Below are positions 35,726-45,560 of a stretch of DNA of 45,983 nt, piece after piece. Under the pieces are notes generated by a model. That model ran no database searches. It was given only the letters and a program-made list of their open reading frames with translations, and was not told the origin of the DNA. The DNA comes from an uncultured Psychroflexus sp. (GTDB taxonomy: Bacteria > Bacteroidota > Bacteroidia > Flavobacteriales > Flavobacteriaceae). Positions within the stretch are counted from its first letter, which is position 1. Every line of letters starts with the position of its first letter. Made by a program: the position numbers and the translations under genes. The stretch spans positions 1-45,983 of the forward strand of contig CAJXVZ010000019.1 of the NCBI GenBank assembly GCA_913062845.1, read 5' to 3'.

Positions 35726-36937
35726 TTGAAACGTCTTGCTTTAAACTACTTCGGCACTTTTAAAGGTCTGTCAAGAGAAATCTGGTGGTTGGCCTTGATC
35801 ACTTTTATCAACAGATCGGGAACAATGGTCATCCCTTTTCTATCTTTGTATTTATCTGAAGACCTCTCCTTTTCCAAAAATGAGATCGGCTGGATAATGT
35901 TTGCTTTTGGCCTGGGTTCTGTAGCCGGTACCTGGATTGGTGGTAAGGTCACAGATTCTATTGGTTACTATAAAGTATTAGTGAGAAGTTTACTGGGAAC
36001 AGGTGTTCTATTTGTTTTGCTTCAGCTGGCTCAATCCTTTTTTGAAGTATGTGCCGGTATCTTCTTAGTGATGGTTGTTGCTGATACCTTCAGACCGGCC
36101 ATGTTTGTAGCCATAAGTGCTTACAGCAAACCCGAAAATAAAACAAGATCTGTTACCCTGATTCGGTTAGCGATCAACTTAGGTTTCTCTGCAGGCCCTG
36201 CGATTGGTGGACTGATCATATCCACAATGGATTATGATGGATTGTTTTGGGTAGATGGTATAACCTGTGCCTTAGCGGCTTTAATGCTCATCAGGATGCT
36301 AAACCCAAAAAAAACAAAACCCTTTGAAGAAGAAGTTCAAAATAATCCGGTCTCGGCTTACAAAGACAAACCTTACTGGCTGTTTTTTATCGCTATGTTC
36401 ATTTTCATGTTGATATTCATTCAATATTTTTCGACCATGCCTTTATACTACAGAGAGGTTTTTTTAATGTCTGAGGTTAAAATTGGCATTTTGTTGGGTC
36501 TTAATGGATTTTTGATATTTGCTTTCGAAATGCCTCTTATTCATTGGTTAGAAAAAACCAAAAGATCAAAAGTTGGTTTGACCATCATTGGACTTATCTT
36601 GACTGTTATAAGCTTCTTAGTTCTCAATATGTCAGTGTGGATAGGTATCCTGGTTATTGGTATGGTACTCGCTACAGTTGGAGAGATGATAGGATTTCCG
36701 TTCTCCAATGCTTTTGCCATCGAAAGATCAAAAAAAGGAATGAAAGGACAATATTTGGGTATGTATGCAATGTCTTTTTCCTTAGCACATGTGTTTGGAC
36801 ATACATTTGGTTTTAAACTTATTGAAAAAATAGGATACACCTCAACCTGGTATCTTATGGCTCTGATAGGCCTGATTGGTGTGTTATTGTTATGGTTTTT
36901 ACTGAAAACCCTTAGAAATAAAAATGAATTATATTGA
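35726..36937 (+). CDS. MFS transporter, TTG start
   Basis: A 403-residue major facilitator protein with twelve hydrophobic segments. The N-terminal stretch FKGLSREIWWLALITFINRS is the beginning I know from Bacteroidota MFS proteins, so the TTG at 35726 is taken as the start. The next in-frame ATG (in GTMVIPFLSL) would cut into the first helix, and upstream in-frame codons reach a stop without ATG. Motif A-like GTWIGGKVTDSIGYYKVLV lies between helices 2 and 3. The substrate cannot be told. The structured RNA and terminator in the leader suggest its expression is controlled after initiation, perhaps by a ligand related to its cargo. Confidence 0.88.
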   Translation: MKRLALNYFGTFKGLSREIWWLALITFINRSGTMVIPFLSLYLSEDLSFSKNEIGWIMFAFGLGSVAGTWIGGKVTDSIGYYKVLVRSLLGTGVLFVLLQLAQSFFEVCAGIFLVMVVADTFRPAMFVAISAYSKPENKTRSVTLIRLAINLGFSAGPAIGGLIISTMDYDGLFWVDGITCALAALMLIRMLNPKKTKPFEEEVQNNPVSAYKDKPYWLFFIAMFIFMLIFIQYFSTMPLYYREVFLMSEVKIGILLGLNGFLIFAFEMPLIHWLEKTKRSKVGLTIIGLILTVISFLVLNMSVWIGILVIGMVLATVGEMIGFPFSNAFAIERSKKGMKGQYLGMYAMSFSLAHVFGHTFGFKLIEKIGYTSTWYLMALIGLIGVLLLWFLLKTLRNKNELY

Positions 36938-36995
36938 TGTTTTTAAAATGGAATTCATTTACAAAATACCTGTTAACAATATATTATCCAAATAA

Positions 36996-37027
36996 TTGTT
37001 CTTTGTCTGAACCATTAATTATTTTTG
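36996..37027 (+). promoter_or_regulatory. Bacteroidota-type promoter of the thioredoxin-like lipoprotein gene
   Basis: TTG (36996-36998), a 21-base spacer and TATTTTTG (37020-37027) fit TTG-N17-23-TAnnTTTG fully. The start of transcription would be near 37033, about a dozen bases before ATG 37046. Confidence 0.6.
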
Positions 37028-37045
37028 CAAAAAATAAATTTAAGT

Positions 37046-38155
37046 ATGAAGAATATAATTTTTAGTCTTTTTGTTACGATATTTTTAATTTCCTGTAATC
37101 AACAAAAAGAAGCCGGATTTACTGCGACAATTGATGGCGTGGCAGATAACACCAATGTTTATGTCTCTAAACTAGGTAAAAATAATCAGCCGGTGCCTTT
37201 AGACACTGTTCAGGTTGTACAGGGCAATTTTAGCTTCAATATGCCTCAGGATGAGCCGCAACAAATCAATATGATCAAAATAGATGGTGTAGCGAGCAAT
37301 ATATTTTTCGTTTACGAGAATGAACCTATTACGGCTACACTTTACAAAGACAGTTTAAGAAGTTCTGTTATCACCGGCGGAGAGCACAATAAACTTTTGA
37401 TGTCTTACATGGACACCCTCAAAAGTAATGCTATGAAAATGAGGGATATTCAATTGGACATGCGCGCTGCAATGTCTGAACAAGACAGAGAAATGTACAT
37501 GAATCTGAGAGATGAACAAAAAGATCTGGAAGAAAAAGACCTGGAGTTCAGAAAAAAAGTAGCTACTGAAAATAAAAACTCTATCATAGCAGCCTTATCA
37601 TTATCTGATTTGATGGGAGCCAAAAAACTTCCAAATAATGAAATTAAAGCCATTTACGACTCATTCTCTGATGAAGTAAAGGATCATACTTTAGGAAGAC
37701 TGATCAATGAAAACATTGCTAAAATGTCTAAAACAGATATAGGTGCAAAAGCCATGTCTTTTGAAGCTCCGACGCCTGGTGGAGACATGTTATCTTTAGA
37801 AGAAGCCATGGGAAAGCTGACCTTAATAGATTTTTGGGCATCCTGGTGCAAGCCCTGTAGAATGGAAAATCCTAATGTGGTTAGTGTTTACAATGACTAT
37901 AAAGACAAGGGGTTCAATATCATTAGTGTCTCCTTAGACAAAACTAAAAGCAGCTGGGAAAAAGCTATTGCCGACGACAATATGGACTGGTACCATGTAT
38001 CGAATTTAAAATACTGGAGTGAGCCTATCGCATTAGAATGGGGCGTAAGATCTATTCCTGCGACATTTTTGATTGATGAAGAAGGTGTTATTGTAGCTAA
38101 AAACTTAAGAGGTGCTGCCTTGAGACAAAAAGTTAATGAGATTTTAGGAGAGTAA
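37046..38155 (+). CDS. TlpA-like thiol-disulfide lipoprotein with DUF4369-type N-terminus
   Basis: A 369-residue lipoprotein (lipobox LISC, Cys17), started at ATG 37046 because the longer frame opens with a TTG lying inside the -7 box. Residues about 25-110 form the small beta-sandwich typical of DUF4369 (ATIDGVADNTNVYVSKLG). A helical linker runs to about 225. The thioredoxin domain at about 235-369 has the redox pair Cys268 and Cys271 in FWASWCKPCRMENP and a cis-proline region RSIPATFLID. It probably reduces periplasmic disulfides, for example in cytochrome c maturation or envelope repair. Confidence 0.92.
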   Translation: MKNIIFSLFVTIFLISCNQQKEAGFTATIDGVADNTNVYVSKLGKNNQPVPLDTVQVVQGNFSFNMPQDEPQQINMIKIDGVASNIFFVYENEPITATLYKDSLRSSVITGGEHNKLLMSYMDTLKSNAMKMRDIQLDMRAAMSEQDREMYMNLRDEQKDLEEKDLEFRKKVATENKNSIIAALSLSDLMGAKKLPNNEIKAIYDSFSDEVKDHTLGRLINENIAKMSKTDIGAKAMSFEAPTPGGDMLSLEEAMGKLTLIDFWASWCKPCRMENPNVVSVYNDYKDKGFNIISVSLDKTKSSWEKAIADDNMDWYHVSNLKYWSEPIALEWGVRSIPATFLIDEEGVIVAKNLRGAALRQKVNEILGE

Positions 38156-38221
38156 ATTTTAATATCATTAACAATTTTAGCGTTTTTAGTTAAAATTACT
38201 CCAACATAATTATTTGAAAAG

Positions 38222-38254
38222 TCCTTTGGTTCTATCTTAGCCAAAGGATTTTTT
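38222..38254 (+). terminator. Rho-independent terminator after the thioredoxin-like gene
   Basis: The perfect 8-base stem TCCTTTGG (38222-38229) and CCAAAGGA (38241-38248) is followed by six T. It ends 16 bases before the M16 protease ATG. Confidence 0.85.
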
Positions 38255-38270
38255 AATTAAAAATTTATAC

Positions 38271-41240
38271 ATGAAAACCATCAAACCACTAATGATCCTT
38301 TTTATGCTTGCTTTATTATTGGCATGTCAAAAGGAAAAAACCGGGGACAATTCTGTCAAAACCCAAAAAGATGCTAACGGTTATACTTACGAGACCGTTG
38401 AAAATGATCCAACAGGATTAAGACTTTACACCTTGGAAAACGGCCTGAAAGTTTATTTAGGAAAGAACGAGGAAGAACCAAAAATTCAAACCCTTATAGC
38501 TGTAAGAGCAGGTTCAACTTACGATCCGGCCGATAATACAGGTCTGGCCCACTATTTGGAACATATGGTGTTTAAAGGTACTGATGAGATCGGAACCATA
38601 AATTATGAAGAAGAATCCAAAATGATCAAAGAGATTTCAGACCTCTATGAAGCGCACAAAGCTGAAAAAGACGAAGAAAAAAAGAAAGCAATCTATGCCA
38701 AAATAGACTCCGTCTCTTATGAAGCGTCAAAACTGGCAATAGCCAACGAATATGACAAAATGGTGAATTCTCTCGGTGCTGAAGGCACCAATGCTTTTAC
38801 ATCAAATGAACAAACCGTATATGTCAACAAAATACCGTCTAATGAATTAGACAAATGGCTGGAAGTTGAAAGTGAAAGATTCAGCCAGGTGGTTTTACGT
38901 TTATTCCATACTGAACTTGAAGCCGTCTATGAAGAATTCAACAGAGGTCAGGATAGCGATGGCAGAAAAATGTATTTTGCTACGCTTGAAGGCCTTTTCC
39001 CTACTCATCCTTATGGCACACAATCTACAATTGGTATTTCAGAGCACTTAAAGAATCCTTCGATGGAGGCCATTAATGCTTATTTCAAAAAATACTACGT
39101 CCCCAATAATATGGCAGTCATTTTGGTTGGTGATATAGATTTTGACAAAACCATTCAAAAAGTTGACGATGCCTTTGGCAGCTATAAAAAGAAACCAGTT
39201 GAACATCCTACTTTTCCGGAATTAGAACCCATTACCAGTCCTGTTAAAAAAGAAGTATTTGGACCAACATCAGAATCTATTTATGTCTCCTTCAGAGCTG
39301 AAGGCAAAGGCAGTGACCATGAAGTGATGGTAACGCTTATAGATTATATGCTTGCCAATTCTCAGGCAGGACTTATCGACCTGAACCTGAATCAAAAACA
39401 AATGGTACAAGGTGCTTCTTCTTTCACCAATTTTGACAATGATTACGGATTCCATTTGTTGTACGGGATGCCAAAGGCCAATCAAAGTCTGGATGAAGTC
39501 AGGGATTTATTACTGGAGCAAATTGAAAAGATCAAGAAAGGAGAATTTGAAGATTGGCTCATAGATGCGGTTGTCAATGATTTGAGGTTATCTCAAATCA
39601 GACAATATGAAAATGCCTCTTCGACTGCATACGCTTATTTAGATGCTTTTATTGGTTTTCAGGACTGGAAAAGCCGATTAGAAATGCTCGACAGAATGAA
39701 AGAGGTTACCAAAGAAGATGTGGTGAAGTTTGCCAATGAATTTTACGGTGAAAATTACGTTGAAGTTCATAAATTAAAAGGCGAAGACAAAAACATTGTA
39801 AAAGTTGAAAATCCCGGTATTACACCTATTGAACTGAACAGAGGCATGGAGTCTGAATTCCTCAAAGAATTCAACAAAATGGAGTCTCCCGACCTTCAAC
39901 CACAGTTTATAGACTACAAAACGGCTATAAAAACTACAAAAACGGATAATGGCGTAGAAGTATCTTATGTTGAGAATCCAAACAATGATATTTTTGATTT
40001 GAATATCATATTCGATATGGGAAGAGATCACGATCCTATGGTTTCTTTGGCTGCAAATTATCTGGATTATCTGGGCACAGACAAATACTCACCGGAAGAA
40101 TTAAAACAGGAATTTTACAAAATTGGTATCAGTTACAGTGTTTTTTCATCAAATGACAAAACCTATCTGAGCATTTCCGGACTCAAAGAGAATCTGGATG
40201 CAGGACTGGCATTACTTGAAGAATTCTGGGACAATGCCAAAGCAGATCAGGAAGCCTACGACAAATATGTTCAAAGCATTCTTAAAGGTCGACAAGACAG
40301 TAAAACACAAAAAGGGAATATACTCTACGGTGGTTTGATGAGCTATGGTCAATATGGTGAAAACTCCAGACTACGCGACATTTACTCCAAAGACGAACTC
40401 ATGTCATTTGACCCTCAGATGCTCGTTGACAAAATAAAGGACATGCGCAACTATAAGCAAAGAATGTTCTACTACGGTAATGACATTGATGCTGCTGTGG
40501 CCTCTTTGAATACTCATCATCAAATTCCTGAAACCCTGAAAGACTACCCGGAAAAGAAAGAATATGTTAACCTTGAAACAGGTGGTAATGTATACTATGT
40601 AGATTATGATATGGTTCAGGCAGAAATGATGATGATTGCCAAAGGCGACGAGTTTGATCCTAAGAAAATGGCTGCATCAAGATTGTTCAATACCTATTTT
40701 GGCAGTGGATTGTCCTCGATTGTTTTTCAGGAAATCAGAGAGTCCAAGTCTTTAGCCTATTCTGCTTATTCAAGCTATAGTCAGGCATCAGAAGTTGGCA
40801 AACCGGATTATACCATGGCTTATATTGGAACACAGGCCAACAAACTTGAACAGGCTGTTGATGCCATGCTGGAACTCATGACCAATATGCCCGAAGCCGA
40901 AGACCAGTTTAATCAGGCCAAAGAAGCTACCCTGAAAAAAATAGCAGCACAGCGAATCAACAAGTCTAATATCTTTTGGACCTATGAAGGCCTGAAAAAA
41001 AGAGGTATTACAGAAGATAACAGAAAAGAAATGTACGAAACCATAAAGAACATGAGTATGGAAGATCTCAAGAGCTTCTTTATGGAAAACATTAATGGAA
41101 ATGAATATAATGTTCTGGTCATCGGAAATAAAAACGATGTTGACTTTGACGCATTAAAAAAATTAGGTGTCGTTCAGGAATTAGAGTTAGACTATTTATT
41201 CAATTACGATAAAGAAGAACTGGAAGACATTCAGTTGTAA
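38271..41240 (+). CDS. M16 family zinc metalloprotease lipoprotein
   Basis: A 989-residue inverzincin-type protease with a lipobox (LLLAC, Cys19), so it is anchored in the periplasm or outer membrane. The zinc motif HxxEH reads HYLEH with His94, Glu97 and His98. The distal Glu lies in LEAVYEEFNRG near residue 217-222, further than usual because of a charged helical insertion at about 125-150 (EAHKAEKDEEKKKAIYAK). The second, inactive M16 repeat occupies about 560-960, with RESKSLAYSAYS as the usual RxxxxxY-like segment. Both halves are present, so it should be a complete clamshell peptidase degrading peptides in the envelope. Confidence 0.93.
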   Translation: MKTIKPLMILFMLALLLACQKEKTGDNSVKTQKDANGYTYETVENDPTGLRLYTLENGLKVYLGKNEEEPKIQTLIAVRAGSTYDPADNTGLAHYLEHMVFKGTDEIGTINYEEESKMIKEISDLYEAHKAEKDEEKKKAIYAKIDSVSYEASKLAIANEYDKMVNSLGAEGTNAFTSNEQTVYVNKIPSNELDKWLEVESERFSQVVLRLFHTELEAVYEEFNRGQDSDGRKMYFATLEGLFPTHPYGTQSTIGISEHLKNPSMEAINAYFKKYYVPNNMAVILVGDIDFDKTIQKVDDAFGSYKKKPVEHPTFPELEPITSPVKKEVFGPTSESIYVSFRAEGKGSDHEVMVTLIDYMLANSQAGLIDLNLNQKQMVQGASSFTNFDNDYGFHLLYGMPKANQSLDEVRDLLLEQIEKIKKGEFEDWLIDAVVNDLRLSQIRQYENASSTAYAYLDAFIGFQDWKSRLEMLDRMKEVTKEDVVKFANEFYGENYVEVHKLKGEDKNIVKVENPGITPIELNRGMESEFLKEFNKMESPDLQPQFIDYKTAIKTTKTDNGVEVSYVENPNNDIFDLNIIFDMGRDHDPMVSLAANYLDYLGTDKYSPEELKQEFYKIGISYSVFSSNDKTYLSISGLKENLDAGLALLEEFWDNAKADQEAYDKYVQSILKGRQDSKTQKGNILYGGLMSYGQYGENSRLRDIYSKDELMSFDPQMLVDKIKDMRNYKQRMFYYGNDIDAAVASLNTHHQIPETLKDYPEKKEYVNLETGGNVYYVDYDMVQAEMMMIAKGDEFDPKKMAASRLFNTYFGSGLSSIVFQEIRESKSLAYSAYSSYSQASEVGKPDYTMAYIGTQANKLEQAVDAMLELMTNMPEAEDQFNQAKEATLKKIAAQRINKSNIFWTYEGLKKRGITEDNRKEMYETIKNMSMEDLKSFFMENINGNEYNVLVIGNKNDVDFDALKKLGVVQELELDYLFNYDKEELEDIQL

Positions 41241-41265
41241 AGGTCTTGTGCACAAAGCATGTAAA

Positions 41266-41300
41266 CCCATAAATTCGATAATTTATGGGTTTTCTGTTTT
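41266..41300 (+). terminator. Intrinsic terminator after the M16 protease
   Basis: A perfect 10-base stem, CCCATAAATT (41266-41275) and AATTTATGGG (41280-41289), with a 4-base loop is followed by TTTTCTGTTTT. Confidence 0.85.
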
Positions 41301-41384
41301 ATCTGATATAGTTTTAAAACAAATCCTTTTCAACTTGTATAATTTTTTATCTTTACCTTTCGTTAATATTTGATAATTATTTCC

Positions 41385-42089
41385 ATGTCTGAAACTATCC
41401 TTTCCCTTGAAAACGTAGCGGTTTACCAACGTGAATCTCTCATTTTATCACAAGTCAATGTCAATATCAAAAAAGGAGAATTCGTTTATCTTATAGGCAA
41501 AACAGGAACAGGAAAAAGTAGTTTTATGAAAACGCTTTACGGAGATATACCGCTAAAAGAAGGTCAGGGAAAAATTGTAGGTATGGATTTGAAGACCCTG
41601 AAAGAAAAGGACATACCTTATTTAAGGCGAAAACTTGGTGTGGTTTTTCAGGATTTTAAGTTGCTAAACGACCGGAATGTAAAGGATAATCTGGAATTTG
41701 TCCTGAGAGCAACCGGATGGAAAGATAAAAGTAAAATGGAAAGTAAGATAGACCAGGTCCTGAGAAAAGTAGGCATGCACAGCAAGCACTTCAAATTCCC
41801 TTATCAGCTTTCTGGTGGTGAGCAACAACGCATTGCCATTGCCAGGGCATTACTCAACGACCCGGAACTCATATTGGCCGATGAGCCAACAGGAAACCTT
41901 GACCCACAAACATCTGTTGAGGTCATGCAAGTTTTGCAGGATATCAACAAAAACGGAAACACTATATTGATGGCAACGCATGATTATGCACTATTGTTGA
42001 AATATCCTTCCAAAACACTGAAGTGTGATGGTCAAAAAGTATTTGAAGTTGTTCAAAAGCAGAATAAAGCTACTCAAACTAATACTTAA
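41385..42089 (+). CDS. ftsE: FtsE-type ABC ATPase
   Basis: A 234-residue ABC ATPase, started at ATG 41385 rather than at a TTG at 41370. Walker A GKTGTGKSS is near residue 39, VVFQDFKLLNDRNVKDNL is the FtsE-like Q-loop region, the signature is LSGGEQQR, Walker B is LILADEPTGNLDP, and the switch His is in MATHD. With the permease-like FtsX it couples division to peptidoglycan hydrolysis. In Bacteroidota ftsE is often not beside ftsX, and none is present here; glycosyltransferase genes follow. A different MacB-like transporter role cannot be ruled out from sequence alone. Confidence 0.83.
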   Translation: MSETILSLENVAVYQRESLILSQVNVNIKKGEFVYLIGKTGTGKSSFMKTLYGDIPLKEGQGKIVGMDLKTLKEKDIPYLRRKLGVVFQDFKLLNDRNVKDNLEFVLRATGWKDKSKMESKIDQVLRKVGMHSKHFKFPYQLSGGEQQRIAIARALLNDPELILADEPTGNLDPQTSVEVMQVLQDINKNGNTILMATHDYALLLKYPSKTLKCDGQKVFEVVQKQNKATQTNT

Positions 42090-42100
42090 ACAGTCAAATT

Positions 42101-42982
42101 GTGCTTAGTGTTTTAATTCCTTGTTATAATTATGATGCAACCTTACTTTTAAAAAAAATCCATAAGCAACTTATAAGGCAATCATTTCAACATGAAATTA
42201 TATTAATTGATGACTGTTCAACTAATGACCTTTTAGATCAAAAAAATAAAAAAATAGCAGAAAAAGTCAATGCCATTTATATAAAAAATAAAGAAAATCT
42301 CGGCAGAACGGCAACAAGACAGAAACTGGCAAAAACAGCAAGGTATGATAAGCTTCTGTTTATGGATGCTGATGTGCTTCCCGTAAACGAAAATTTTATA
42401 GAAACATTTAATATTGAAAATGATAATCACGATGTGATCTTTGGTGGTATAACCTACTCCAAAGAAAGGCCAGAGAAGAAAATGCGCCTCAGATGGACTT
42501 ACGGTAAAGCAAGAGAAGCAAAAGACAATAAGGAAAGACTGGAAAACCCTTATTTAAGTATCATATCTCAGTGCTTTCTTATCAGGAAATCGGTCTTCTT
42601 AAGTGCCAATAATTTTTTAGAGAACAAATATGGTGTTGATATTGTATTTTGTTTCAACTTAAAAAGACTAAATGCGAGTATAAAGCATATTGAAAATCCT
42701 ATTTTACATTTGGGTCTGGAATATAATAGCTCTTTTATTAAAAAAACAGAAAAGGGCTTAGAATCTCTGTTGGAATTTGAAAAAAGAGAACTTATCCCGA
42801 ACAATTTCAAAAAATTACAATCTTACTATCAGAAATTAGCAAAAACCGGACTAAATAAAATTTATGAGATCGTATTTACAATTGTAAAGACAACTGTTTT
42901 AAGGAATTTAAAAAGTTCAAATCCATCTCTCTTGTTGTTTGATCTTTACCGATTGTATTATTTTTCACGTTTGCATAAATAA
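42101..42982 (+). CDS. Family 2 glycosyltransferase, GTG start
   Basis: A 293-residue GT-A fold transferase. LSVLIPCYNYD opens the nucleotide-binding fold, IDDCSTNDL is near residue 34 and the DxD-like metal site is MDADVLP near 88. The only sensible start is the GTG at 42101, since the fold begins right after it. There is no membrane helix, but a basic amphipathic C-terminus could tether it to the inner membrane. It follows ftsE by 11 bases and precedes another GT2 gene by 5. Likely role: sugar addition to a cell-surface polysaccharide or lipid-linked glycan; acceptor unknown. Confidence 0.85.
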   Translation: MLSVLIPCYNYDATLLLKKIHKQLIRQSFQHEIILIDDCSTNDLLDQKNKKIAEKVNAIYIKNKENLGRTATRQKLAKTARYDKLLFMDADVLPVNENFIETFNIENDNHDVIFGGITYSKERPEKKMRLRWTYGKAREAKDNKERLENPYLSIISQCFLIRKSVFLSANNFLENKYGVDIVFCFNLKRLNASIKHIENPILHLGLEYNSSFIKKTEKGLESLLEFEKRELIPNNFKKLQSYYQKLAKTGLNKIYEIVFTIVKTTVLRNLKSSNPSLLLFDLYRLYYFSRLHK

Positions 42983-42987
42983 ACCAC

Positions 42988-43923
42988 ATGTTACATTTTT
43001 CAGTAGTCATACCATTGTACAATAAAGCCGGTTTTATAGAACAAACCCTGAAGAGTGTGCTTGATCAGAGTTATCAGGAATTTGAAGTTATTATTATAGA
43101 CGATGGCTCAACAGACTCTAGTGTAGAGAAGGTCAGGTCATTTAAAGATGAAAGAATCAAACTCTTTCAGCAAGAAAACAAAGGTGCCTCTGAAGCGCGA
43201 AATAAAGGCGTACAACTTTCCTCTTATGAATGGATTGCATTTCTTGATGCAGATGATATTTGGTACGGAAACCACCTGAAAGAGCTTAAAAAATGTATTG
43301 ATACATTTCCTGAAGTTAATGTGGTTTCAAACGCTTATGAAATTGCTCTGGAGAATGATTTCATCAAAAAACCGCAATTTAGTTTACCCATTCCAAATCA
43401 GTCTTTTATCATTGACGATTATTTTAAATATAGTCTGATAGATCCTTTATTCTGGACATCCAGCATAGCTGTAAAAAAAGCAGCATTTGATAGCATAGGA
43501 GGATTTGATGTTAATATATCAAGTGGTCAGGACACTGACTTAATTTGCAGGCTGGCCTTAAATTATAGACTTGCTTTTAATCCAAAAAAAACTTTTTTAC
43601 ATTTAAAACATACAGAAAATAATTTATCGAAAAGCAATTATTTAGATTCCAGAATTAAAATCATCGAAAAGCTAAAACCAGAAGAATCTCATAATCATAA
43701 CTTAAAAAAATACCTGGACATCAACCGTTTTTCTTTGGCATTGCAGGCAAAAATCAGAAAGAGAAAAAAAATGTACAGGACTTTAAAAACTCAAATTGAC
43801 CTTAAAAATCTAAGTTCCAAACAAAAGTTCTTATTGAATTGCCCGGCCTGGACGCTGGTATTATTAAAAAAAGTACAGAAATTGTTGATCAAATCAGGTG
43901 TTTATAAATCTGCCTTCAATTAA
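42988..43923 (+). CDS. Family 2 glycosyltransferase
   Basis: A 311-residue GT-A transferase: FSVVIPLYNKAGFIEQTL at the N-terminus, IIDDGSTDSS near 36-45, NKGASEARNKG near 65, the metal-binding LDADDIWY near 90, and a GQDTDL acceptor-site segment near 180. The basic C-terminus suggests peripheral membrane binding. It starts 5 bases after the preceding GT2 gene and forms a pair with it. It is convergent with the phosphoethanolamine-transferase-like gene, 14 bases away. Sugar and acceptor are not predictable. Confidence 0.88.
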   Translation: MLHFSVVIPLYNKAGFIEQTLKSVLDQSYQEFEVIIIDDGSTDSSVEKVRSFKDERIKLFQQENKGASEARNKGVQLSSYEWIAFLDADDIWYGNHLKELKKCIDTFPEVNVVSNAYEIALENDFIKKPQFSLPIPNQSFIIDDYFKYSLIDPLFWTSSIAVKKAAFDSIGGFDVNISSGQDTDLICRLALNYRLAFNPKKTFLHLKHTENNLSKSNYLDSRIKIIEKLKPEESHNHNLKKYLDINRFSLALQAKIRKRKKMYRTLKTQIDLKNLSSKQKFLLNCPAWTLVLLKKVQKLLIKSGVYKSAFN

Positions 43924-43937
43924 AATAGATTTGCAAA

Positions 43938-45560
43938 TTACTGCTCTAGTTGTTCATAATATTTACCGTTGCCCAGAAGACGTTTCTCCTGCTTTGAAGT
44001 TTTAAAAAAAATGCTCCTGGTAGAATCATTGGCTTTAAAATCTATGCCGTTAAGGTCTGATAATGTATATATTAGATTTTCGAGCATATACGGTTTATCG
44101 GGATAATAGGTTTTGTCCATATTTTGCCTGAATTGACTGTTCATCCATAGAAAAAAAGGAACTTCATACATGGACCTGGTTGGATACTCTTCTGCGTGCC
44201 CCGCAAAATCGATGCTTTCATAAACTTCATCCCCGTGATCAGAAAAATAAAGTAAATATGAATTATGATCAATTTTATCCAATTCACTGATGATATTTTT
44301 CAGAATATGATCAAGATATAATATAGCATTATCGTAAGCATTAAATCGCATGTGAGCAATATCGTGGTCAAAATTCGAAGGACTTTTTCCGTTAAATTTC
44401 TGAAACGCTTTCGGATATCTTTTCTCATAAGCCAAATGCGTTCCCAATAAATGCAAAACAATGAACTTTTTTTTAGCCTTGTCCTTTAACACCTTTCTAA
44501 ATTCCGGGAGAAGGATTTCATCGTAGGGTGTTACCGTCTTATGGTCTGCTAAATTTTTAACAATGTAGACGTCACTGGCCAATGCCACTTTTGTAGTAAG
44601 ACTTTCAAACTGGCCAATTGGTTTTTGATTTGAGATCCAGAAAGTCTTAAAACCGGCTTCATTCATCATTTGGATAATAGAAAAATCATCCTTAGACTGA
44701 AGATTGTTTGTAACCAGTGTTTTCCGTAAAGATTCTATGGTATAAGCATGACTGCTTATGACATCATTGTAAGCCCATAAATCTTTTTTTAAGCTATCCA
44801 AAGTCGGCGTTGTCTGCCTGTCGTAGCCGTATAGACTAAGGCGGTGCCTGGTTGTTGATTCTCCAACCACCATGACATAGGTCGCTGAATCTATTTGTCT
44901 GATGAGCTGAAAGCCTTCAATATTTGCAACAGGTCTATCAATTTCAAATTCATTCATTTTATGCTGTTCAGCGATGTATTCAAAAACTGAACTAATGCCC
45001 CGGTATATGAAATTGTATTTTTCAAAACCTTTTAAAACCATCAAAATTAGAGGTAGAAATAAAGCTACCGCAGCAAAGGTCTTTCGGTATTGTATTTGCC
45101 TTGGAATTGAAAACACAGGCTTTTTTCTGAGATAAAAAACGATCAGAATAAAATACGTAATCACCATTAATATGGTGTATGAATCAATATAATACTCAAA
45201 AAACTCTGTAGCTTCAGCTGTGTTTGTTTCTAAGAGTATAAAGAATGAAGAAGCGCTTATATTTGCCTTGAACAAGTAATAATACATACTTTCAAAAAGA
45301 TTGTTCAAACAAAAAATTACAAAAGTGAAATATTGGATTGTGCGCTTTACCTTTGTCTTGAAAAATAGTGAAAAACCAATCAGTATAAATATGAGACCGG
45401 CATTTTCTACGAAATTTCGTGGTGTAATTCTATTTATGCCAAAACCATAAGCCTGAAATACAGTAGCCAGCAAAAGGGAAACAGACCAGAAAATCAAAGC
45501 TTCTTTATTGGTCTTGTATTGCCATATGTTTTTTATAATCCTGAACAGCTTCGACACCAT
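43938..45560 (-). CDS. Phosphoethanolamine transferase-like sulfatase-fold membrane enzyme
   Basis: A 540-residue inner-membrane enzyme of the EptA/LtaS-like alkaline-phosphatase superfamily. Five hydrophobic segments occupy about residues 20-185. The periplasmic domain has the nucleophile Thr near 233 in VVGESTTRHRLSLYGY, and the second metal site in YFSDHGDEVYE followed by FAGHAEEYPTRSMYEVPFF. The TTPTLDSL continuation is typical of lipid-A or glycan phosphoethanolamine transferases. It lies among glycosyltransferases, so the acceptor may be lipid A, LPS core or a surface glycan. Its start overlaps the 3' end of the upstream glycosyltransferase by 56 bases, and no later Met fits the first helix. 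Confidence 0.87.
   Translation of the reverse strand: MVSKLFRIIKNIWQYKTNKEALIFWSVSLLLATVFQAYGFGINRITPRNFVENAGLIFILIGFSLFFKTKVKRTIQYFTFVIFCLNNLFESMYYYLFKANISASSFFILLETNTAEATEFFEYYIDSYTILMVITYFILIVFYLRKKPVFSIPRQIQYRKTFAAVALFLPLILMVLKGFEKYNFIYRGISSVFEYIAEQHKMNEFEIDRPVANIEGFQLIRQIDSATYVMVVGESTTRHRLSLYGYDRQTTPTLDSLKKDLWAYNDVISSHAYTIESLRKTLVTNNLQSKDDFSIIQMMNEAGFKTFWISNQKPIGQFESLTTKVALASDVYIVKNLADHKTVTPYDEILLPEFRKVLKDKAKKKFIVLHLLGTHLAYEKRYPKAFQKFNGKSPSNFDHDIAHMRFNAYDNAILYLDHILKNIISELDKIDHNSYLLYFSDHGDEVYESIDFAGHAEEYPTRSMYEVPFFLWMNSQFRQNMDKTYYPDKPYMLENLIYTLSDLNGIDFKANDSTRSIFFKTSKQEKRLLGNGKYYEQLEQ

Noticed and set aside
36544-36816. Open frames inside mfs, cdd, speA and porU on other frames, including one of 108 codons opposite speA.
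   Set aside because: They overlap well-supported genes, lack plausible protein features and have atypical composition, so they are shadows.
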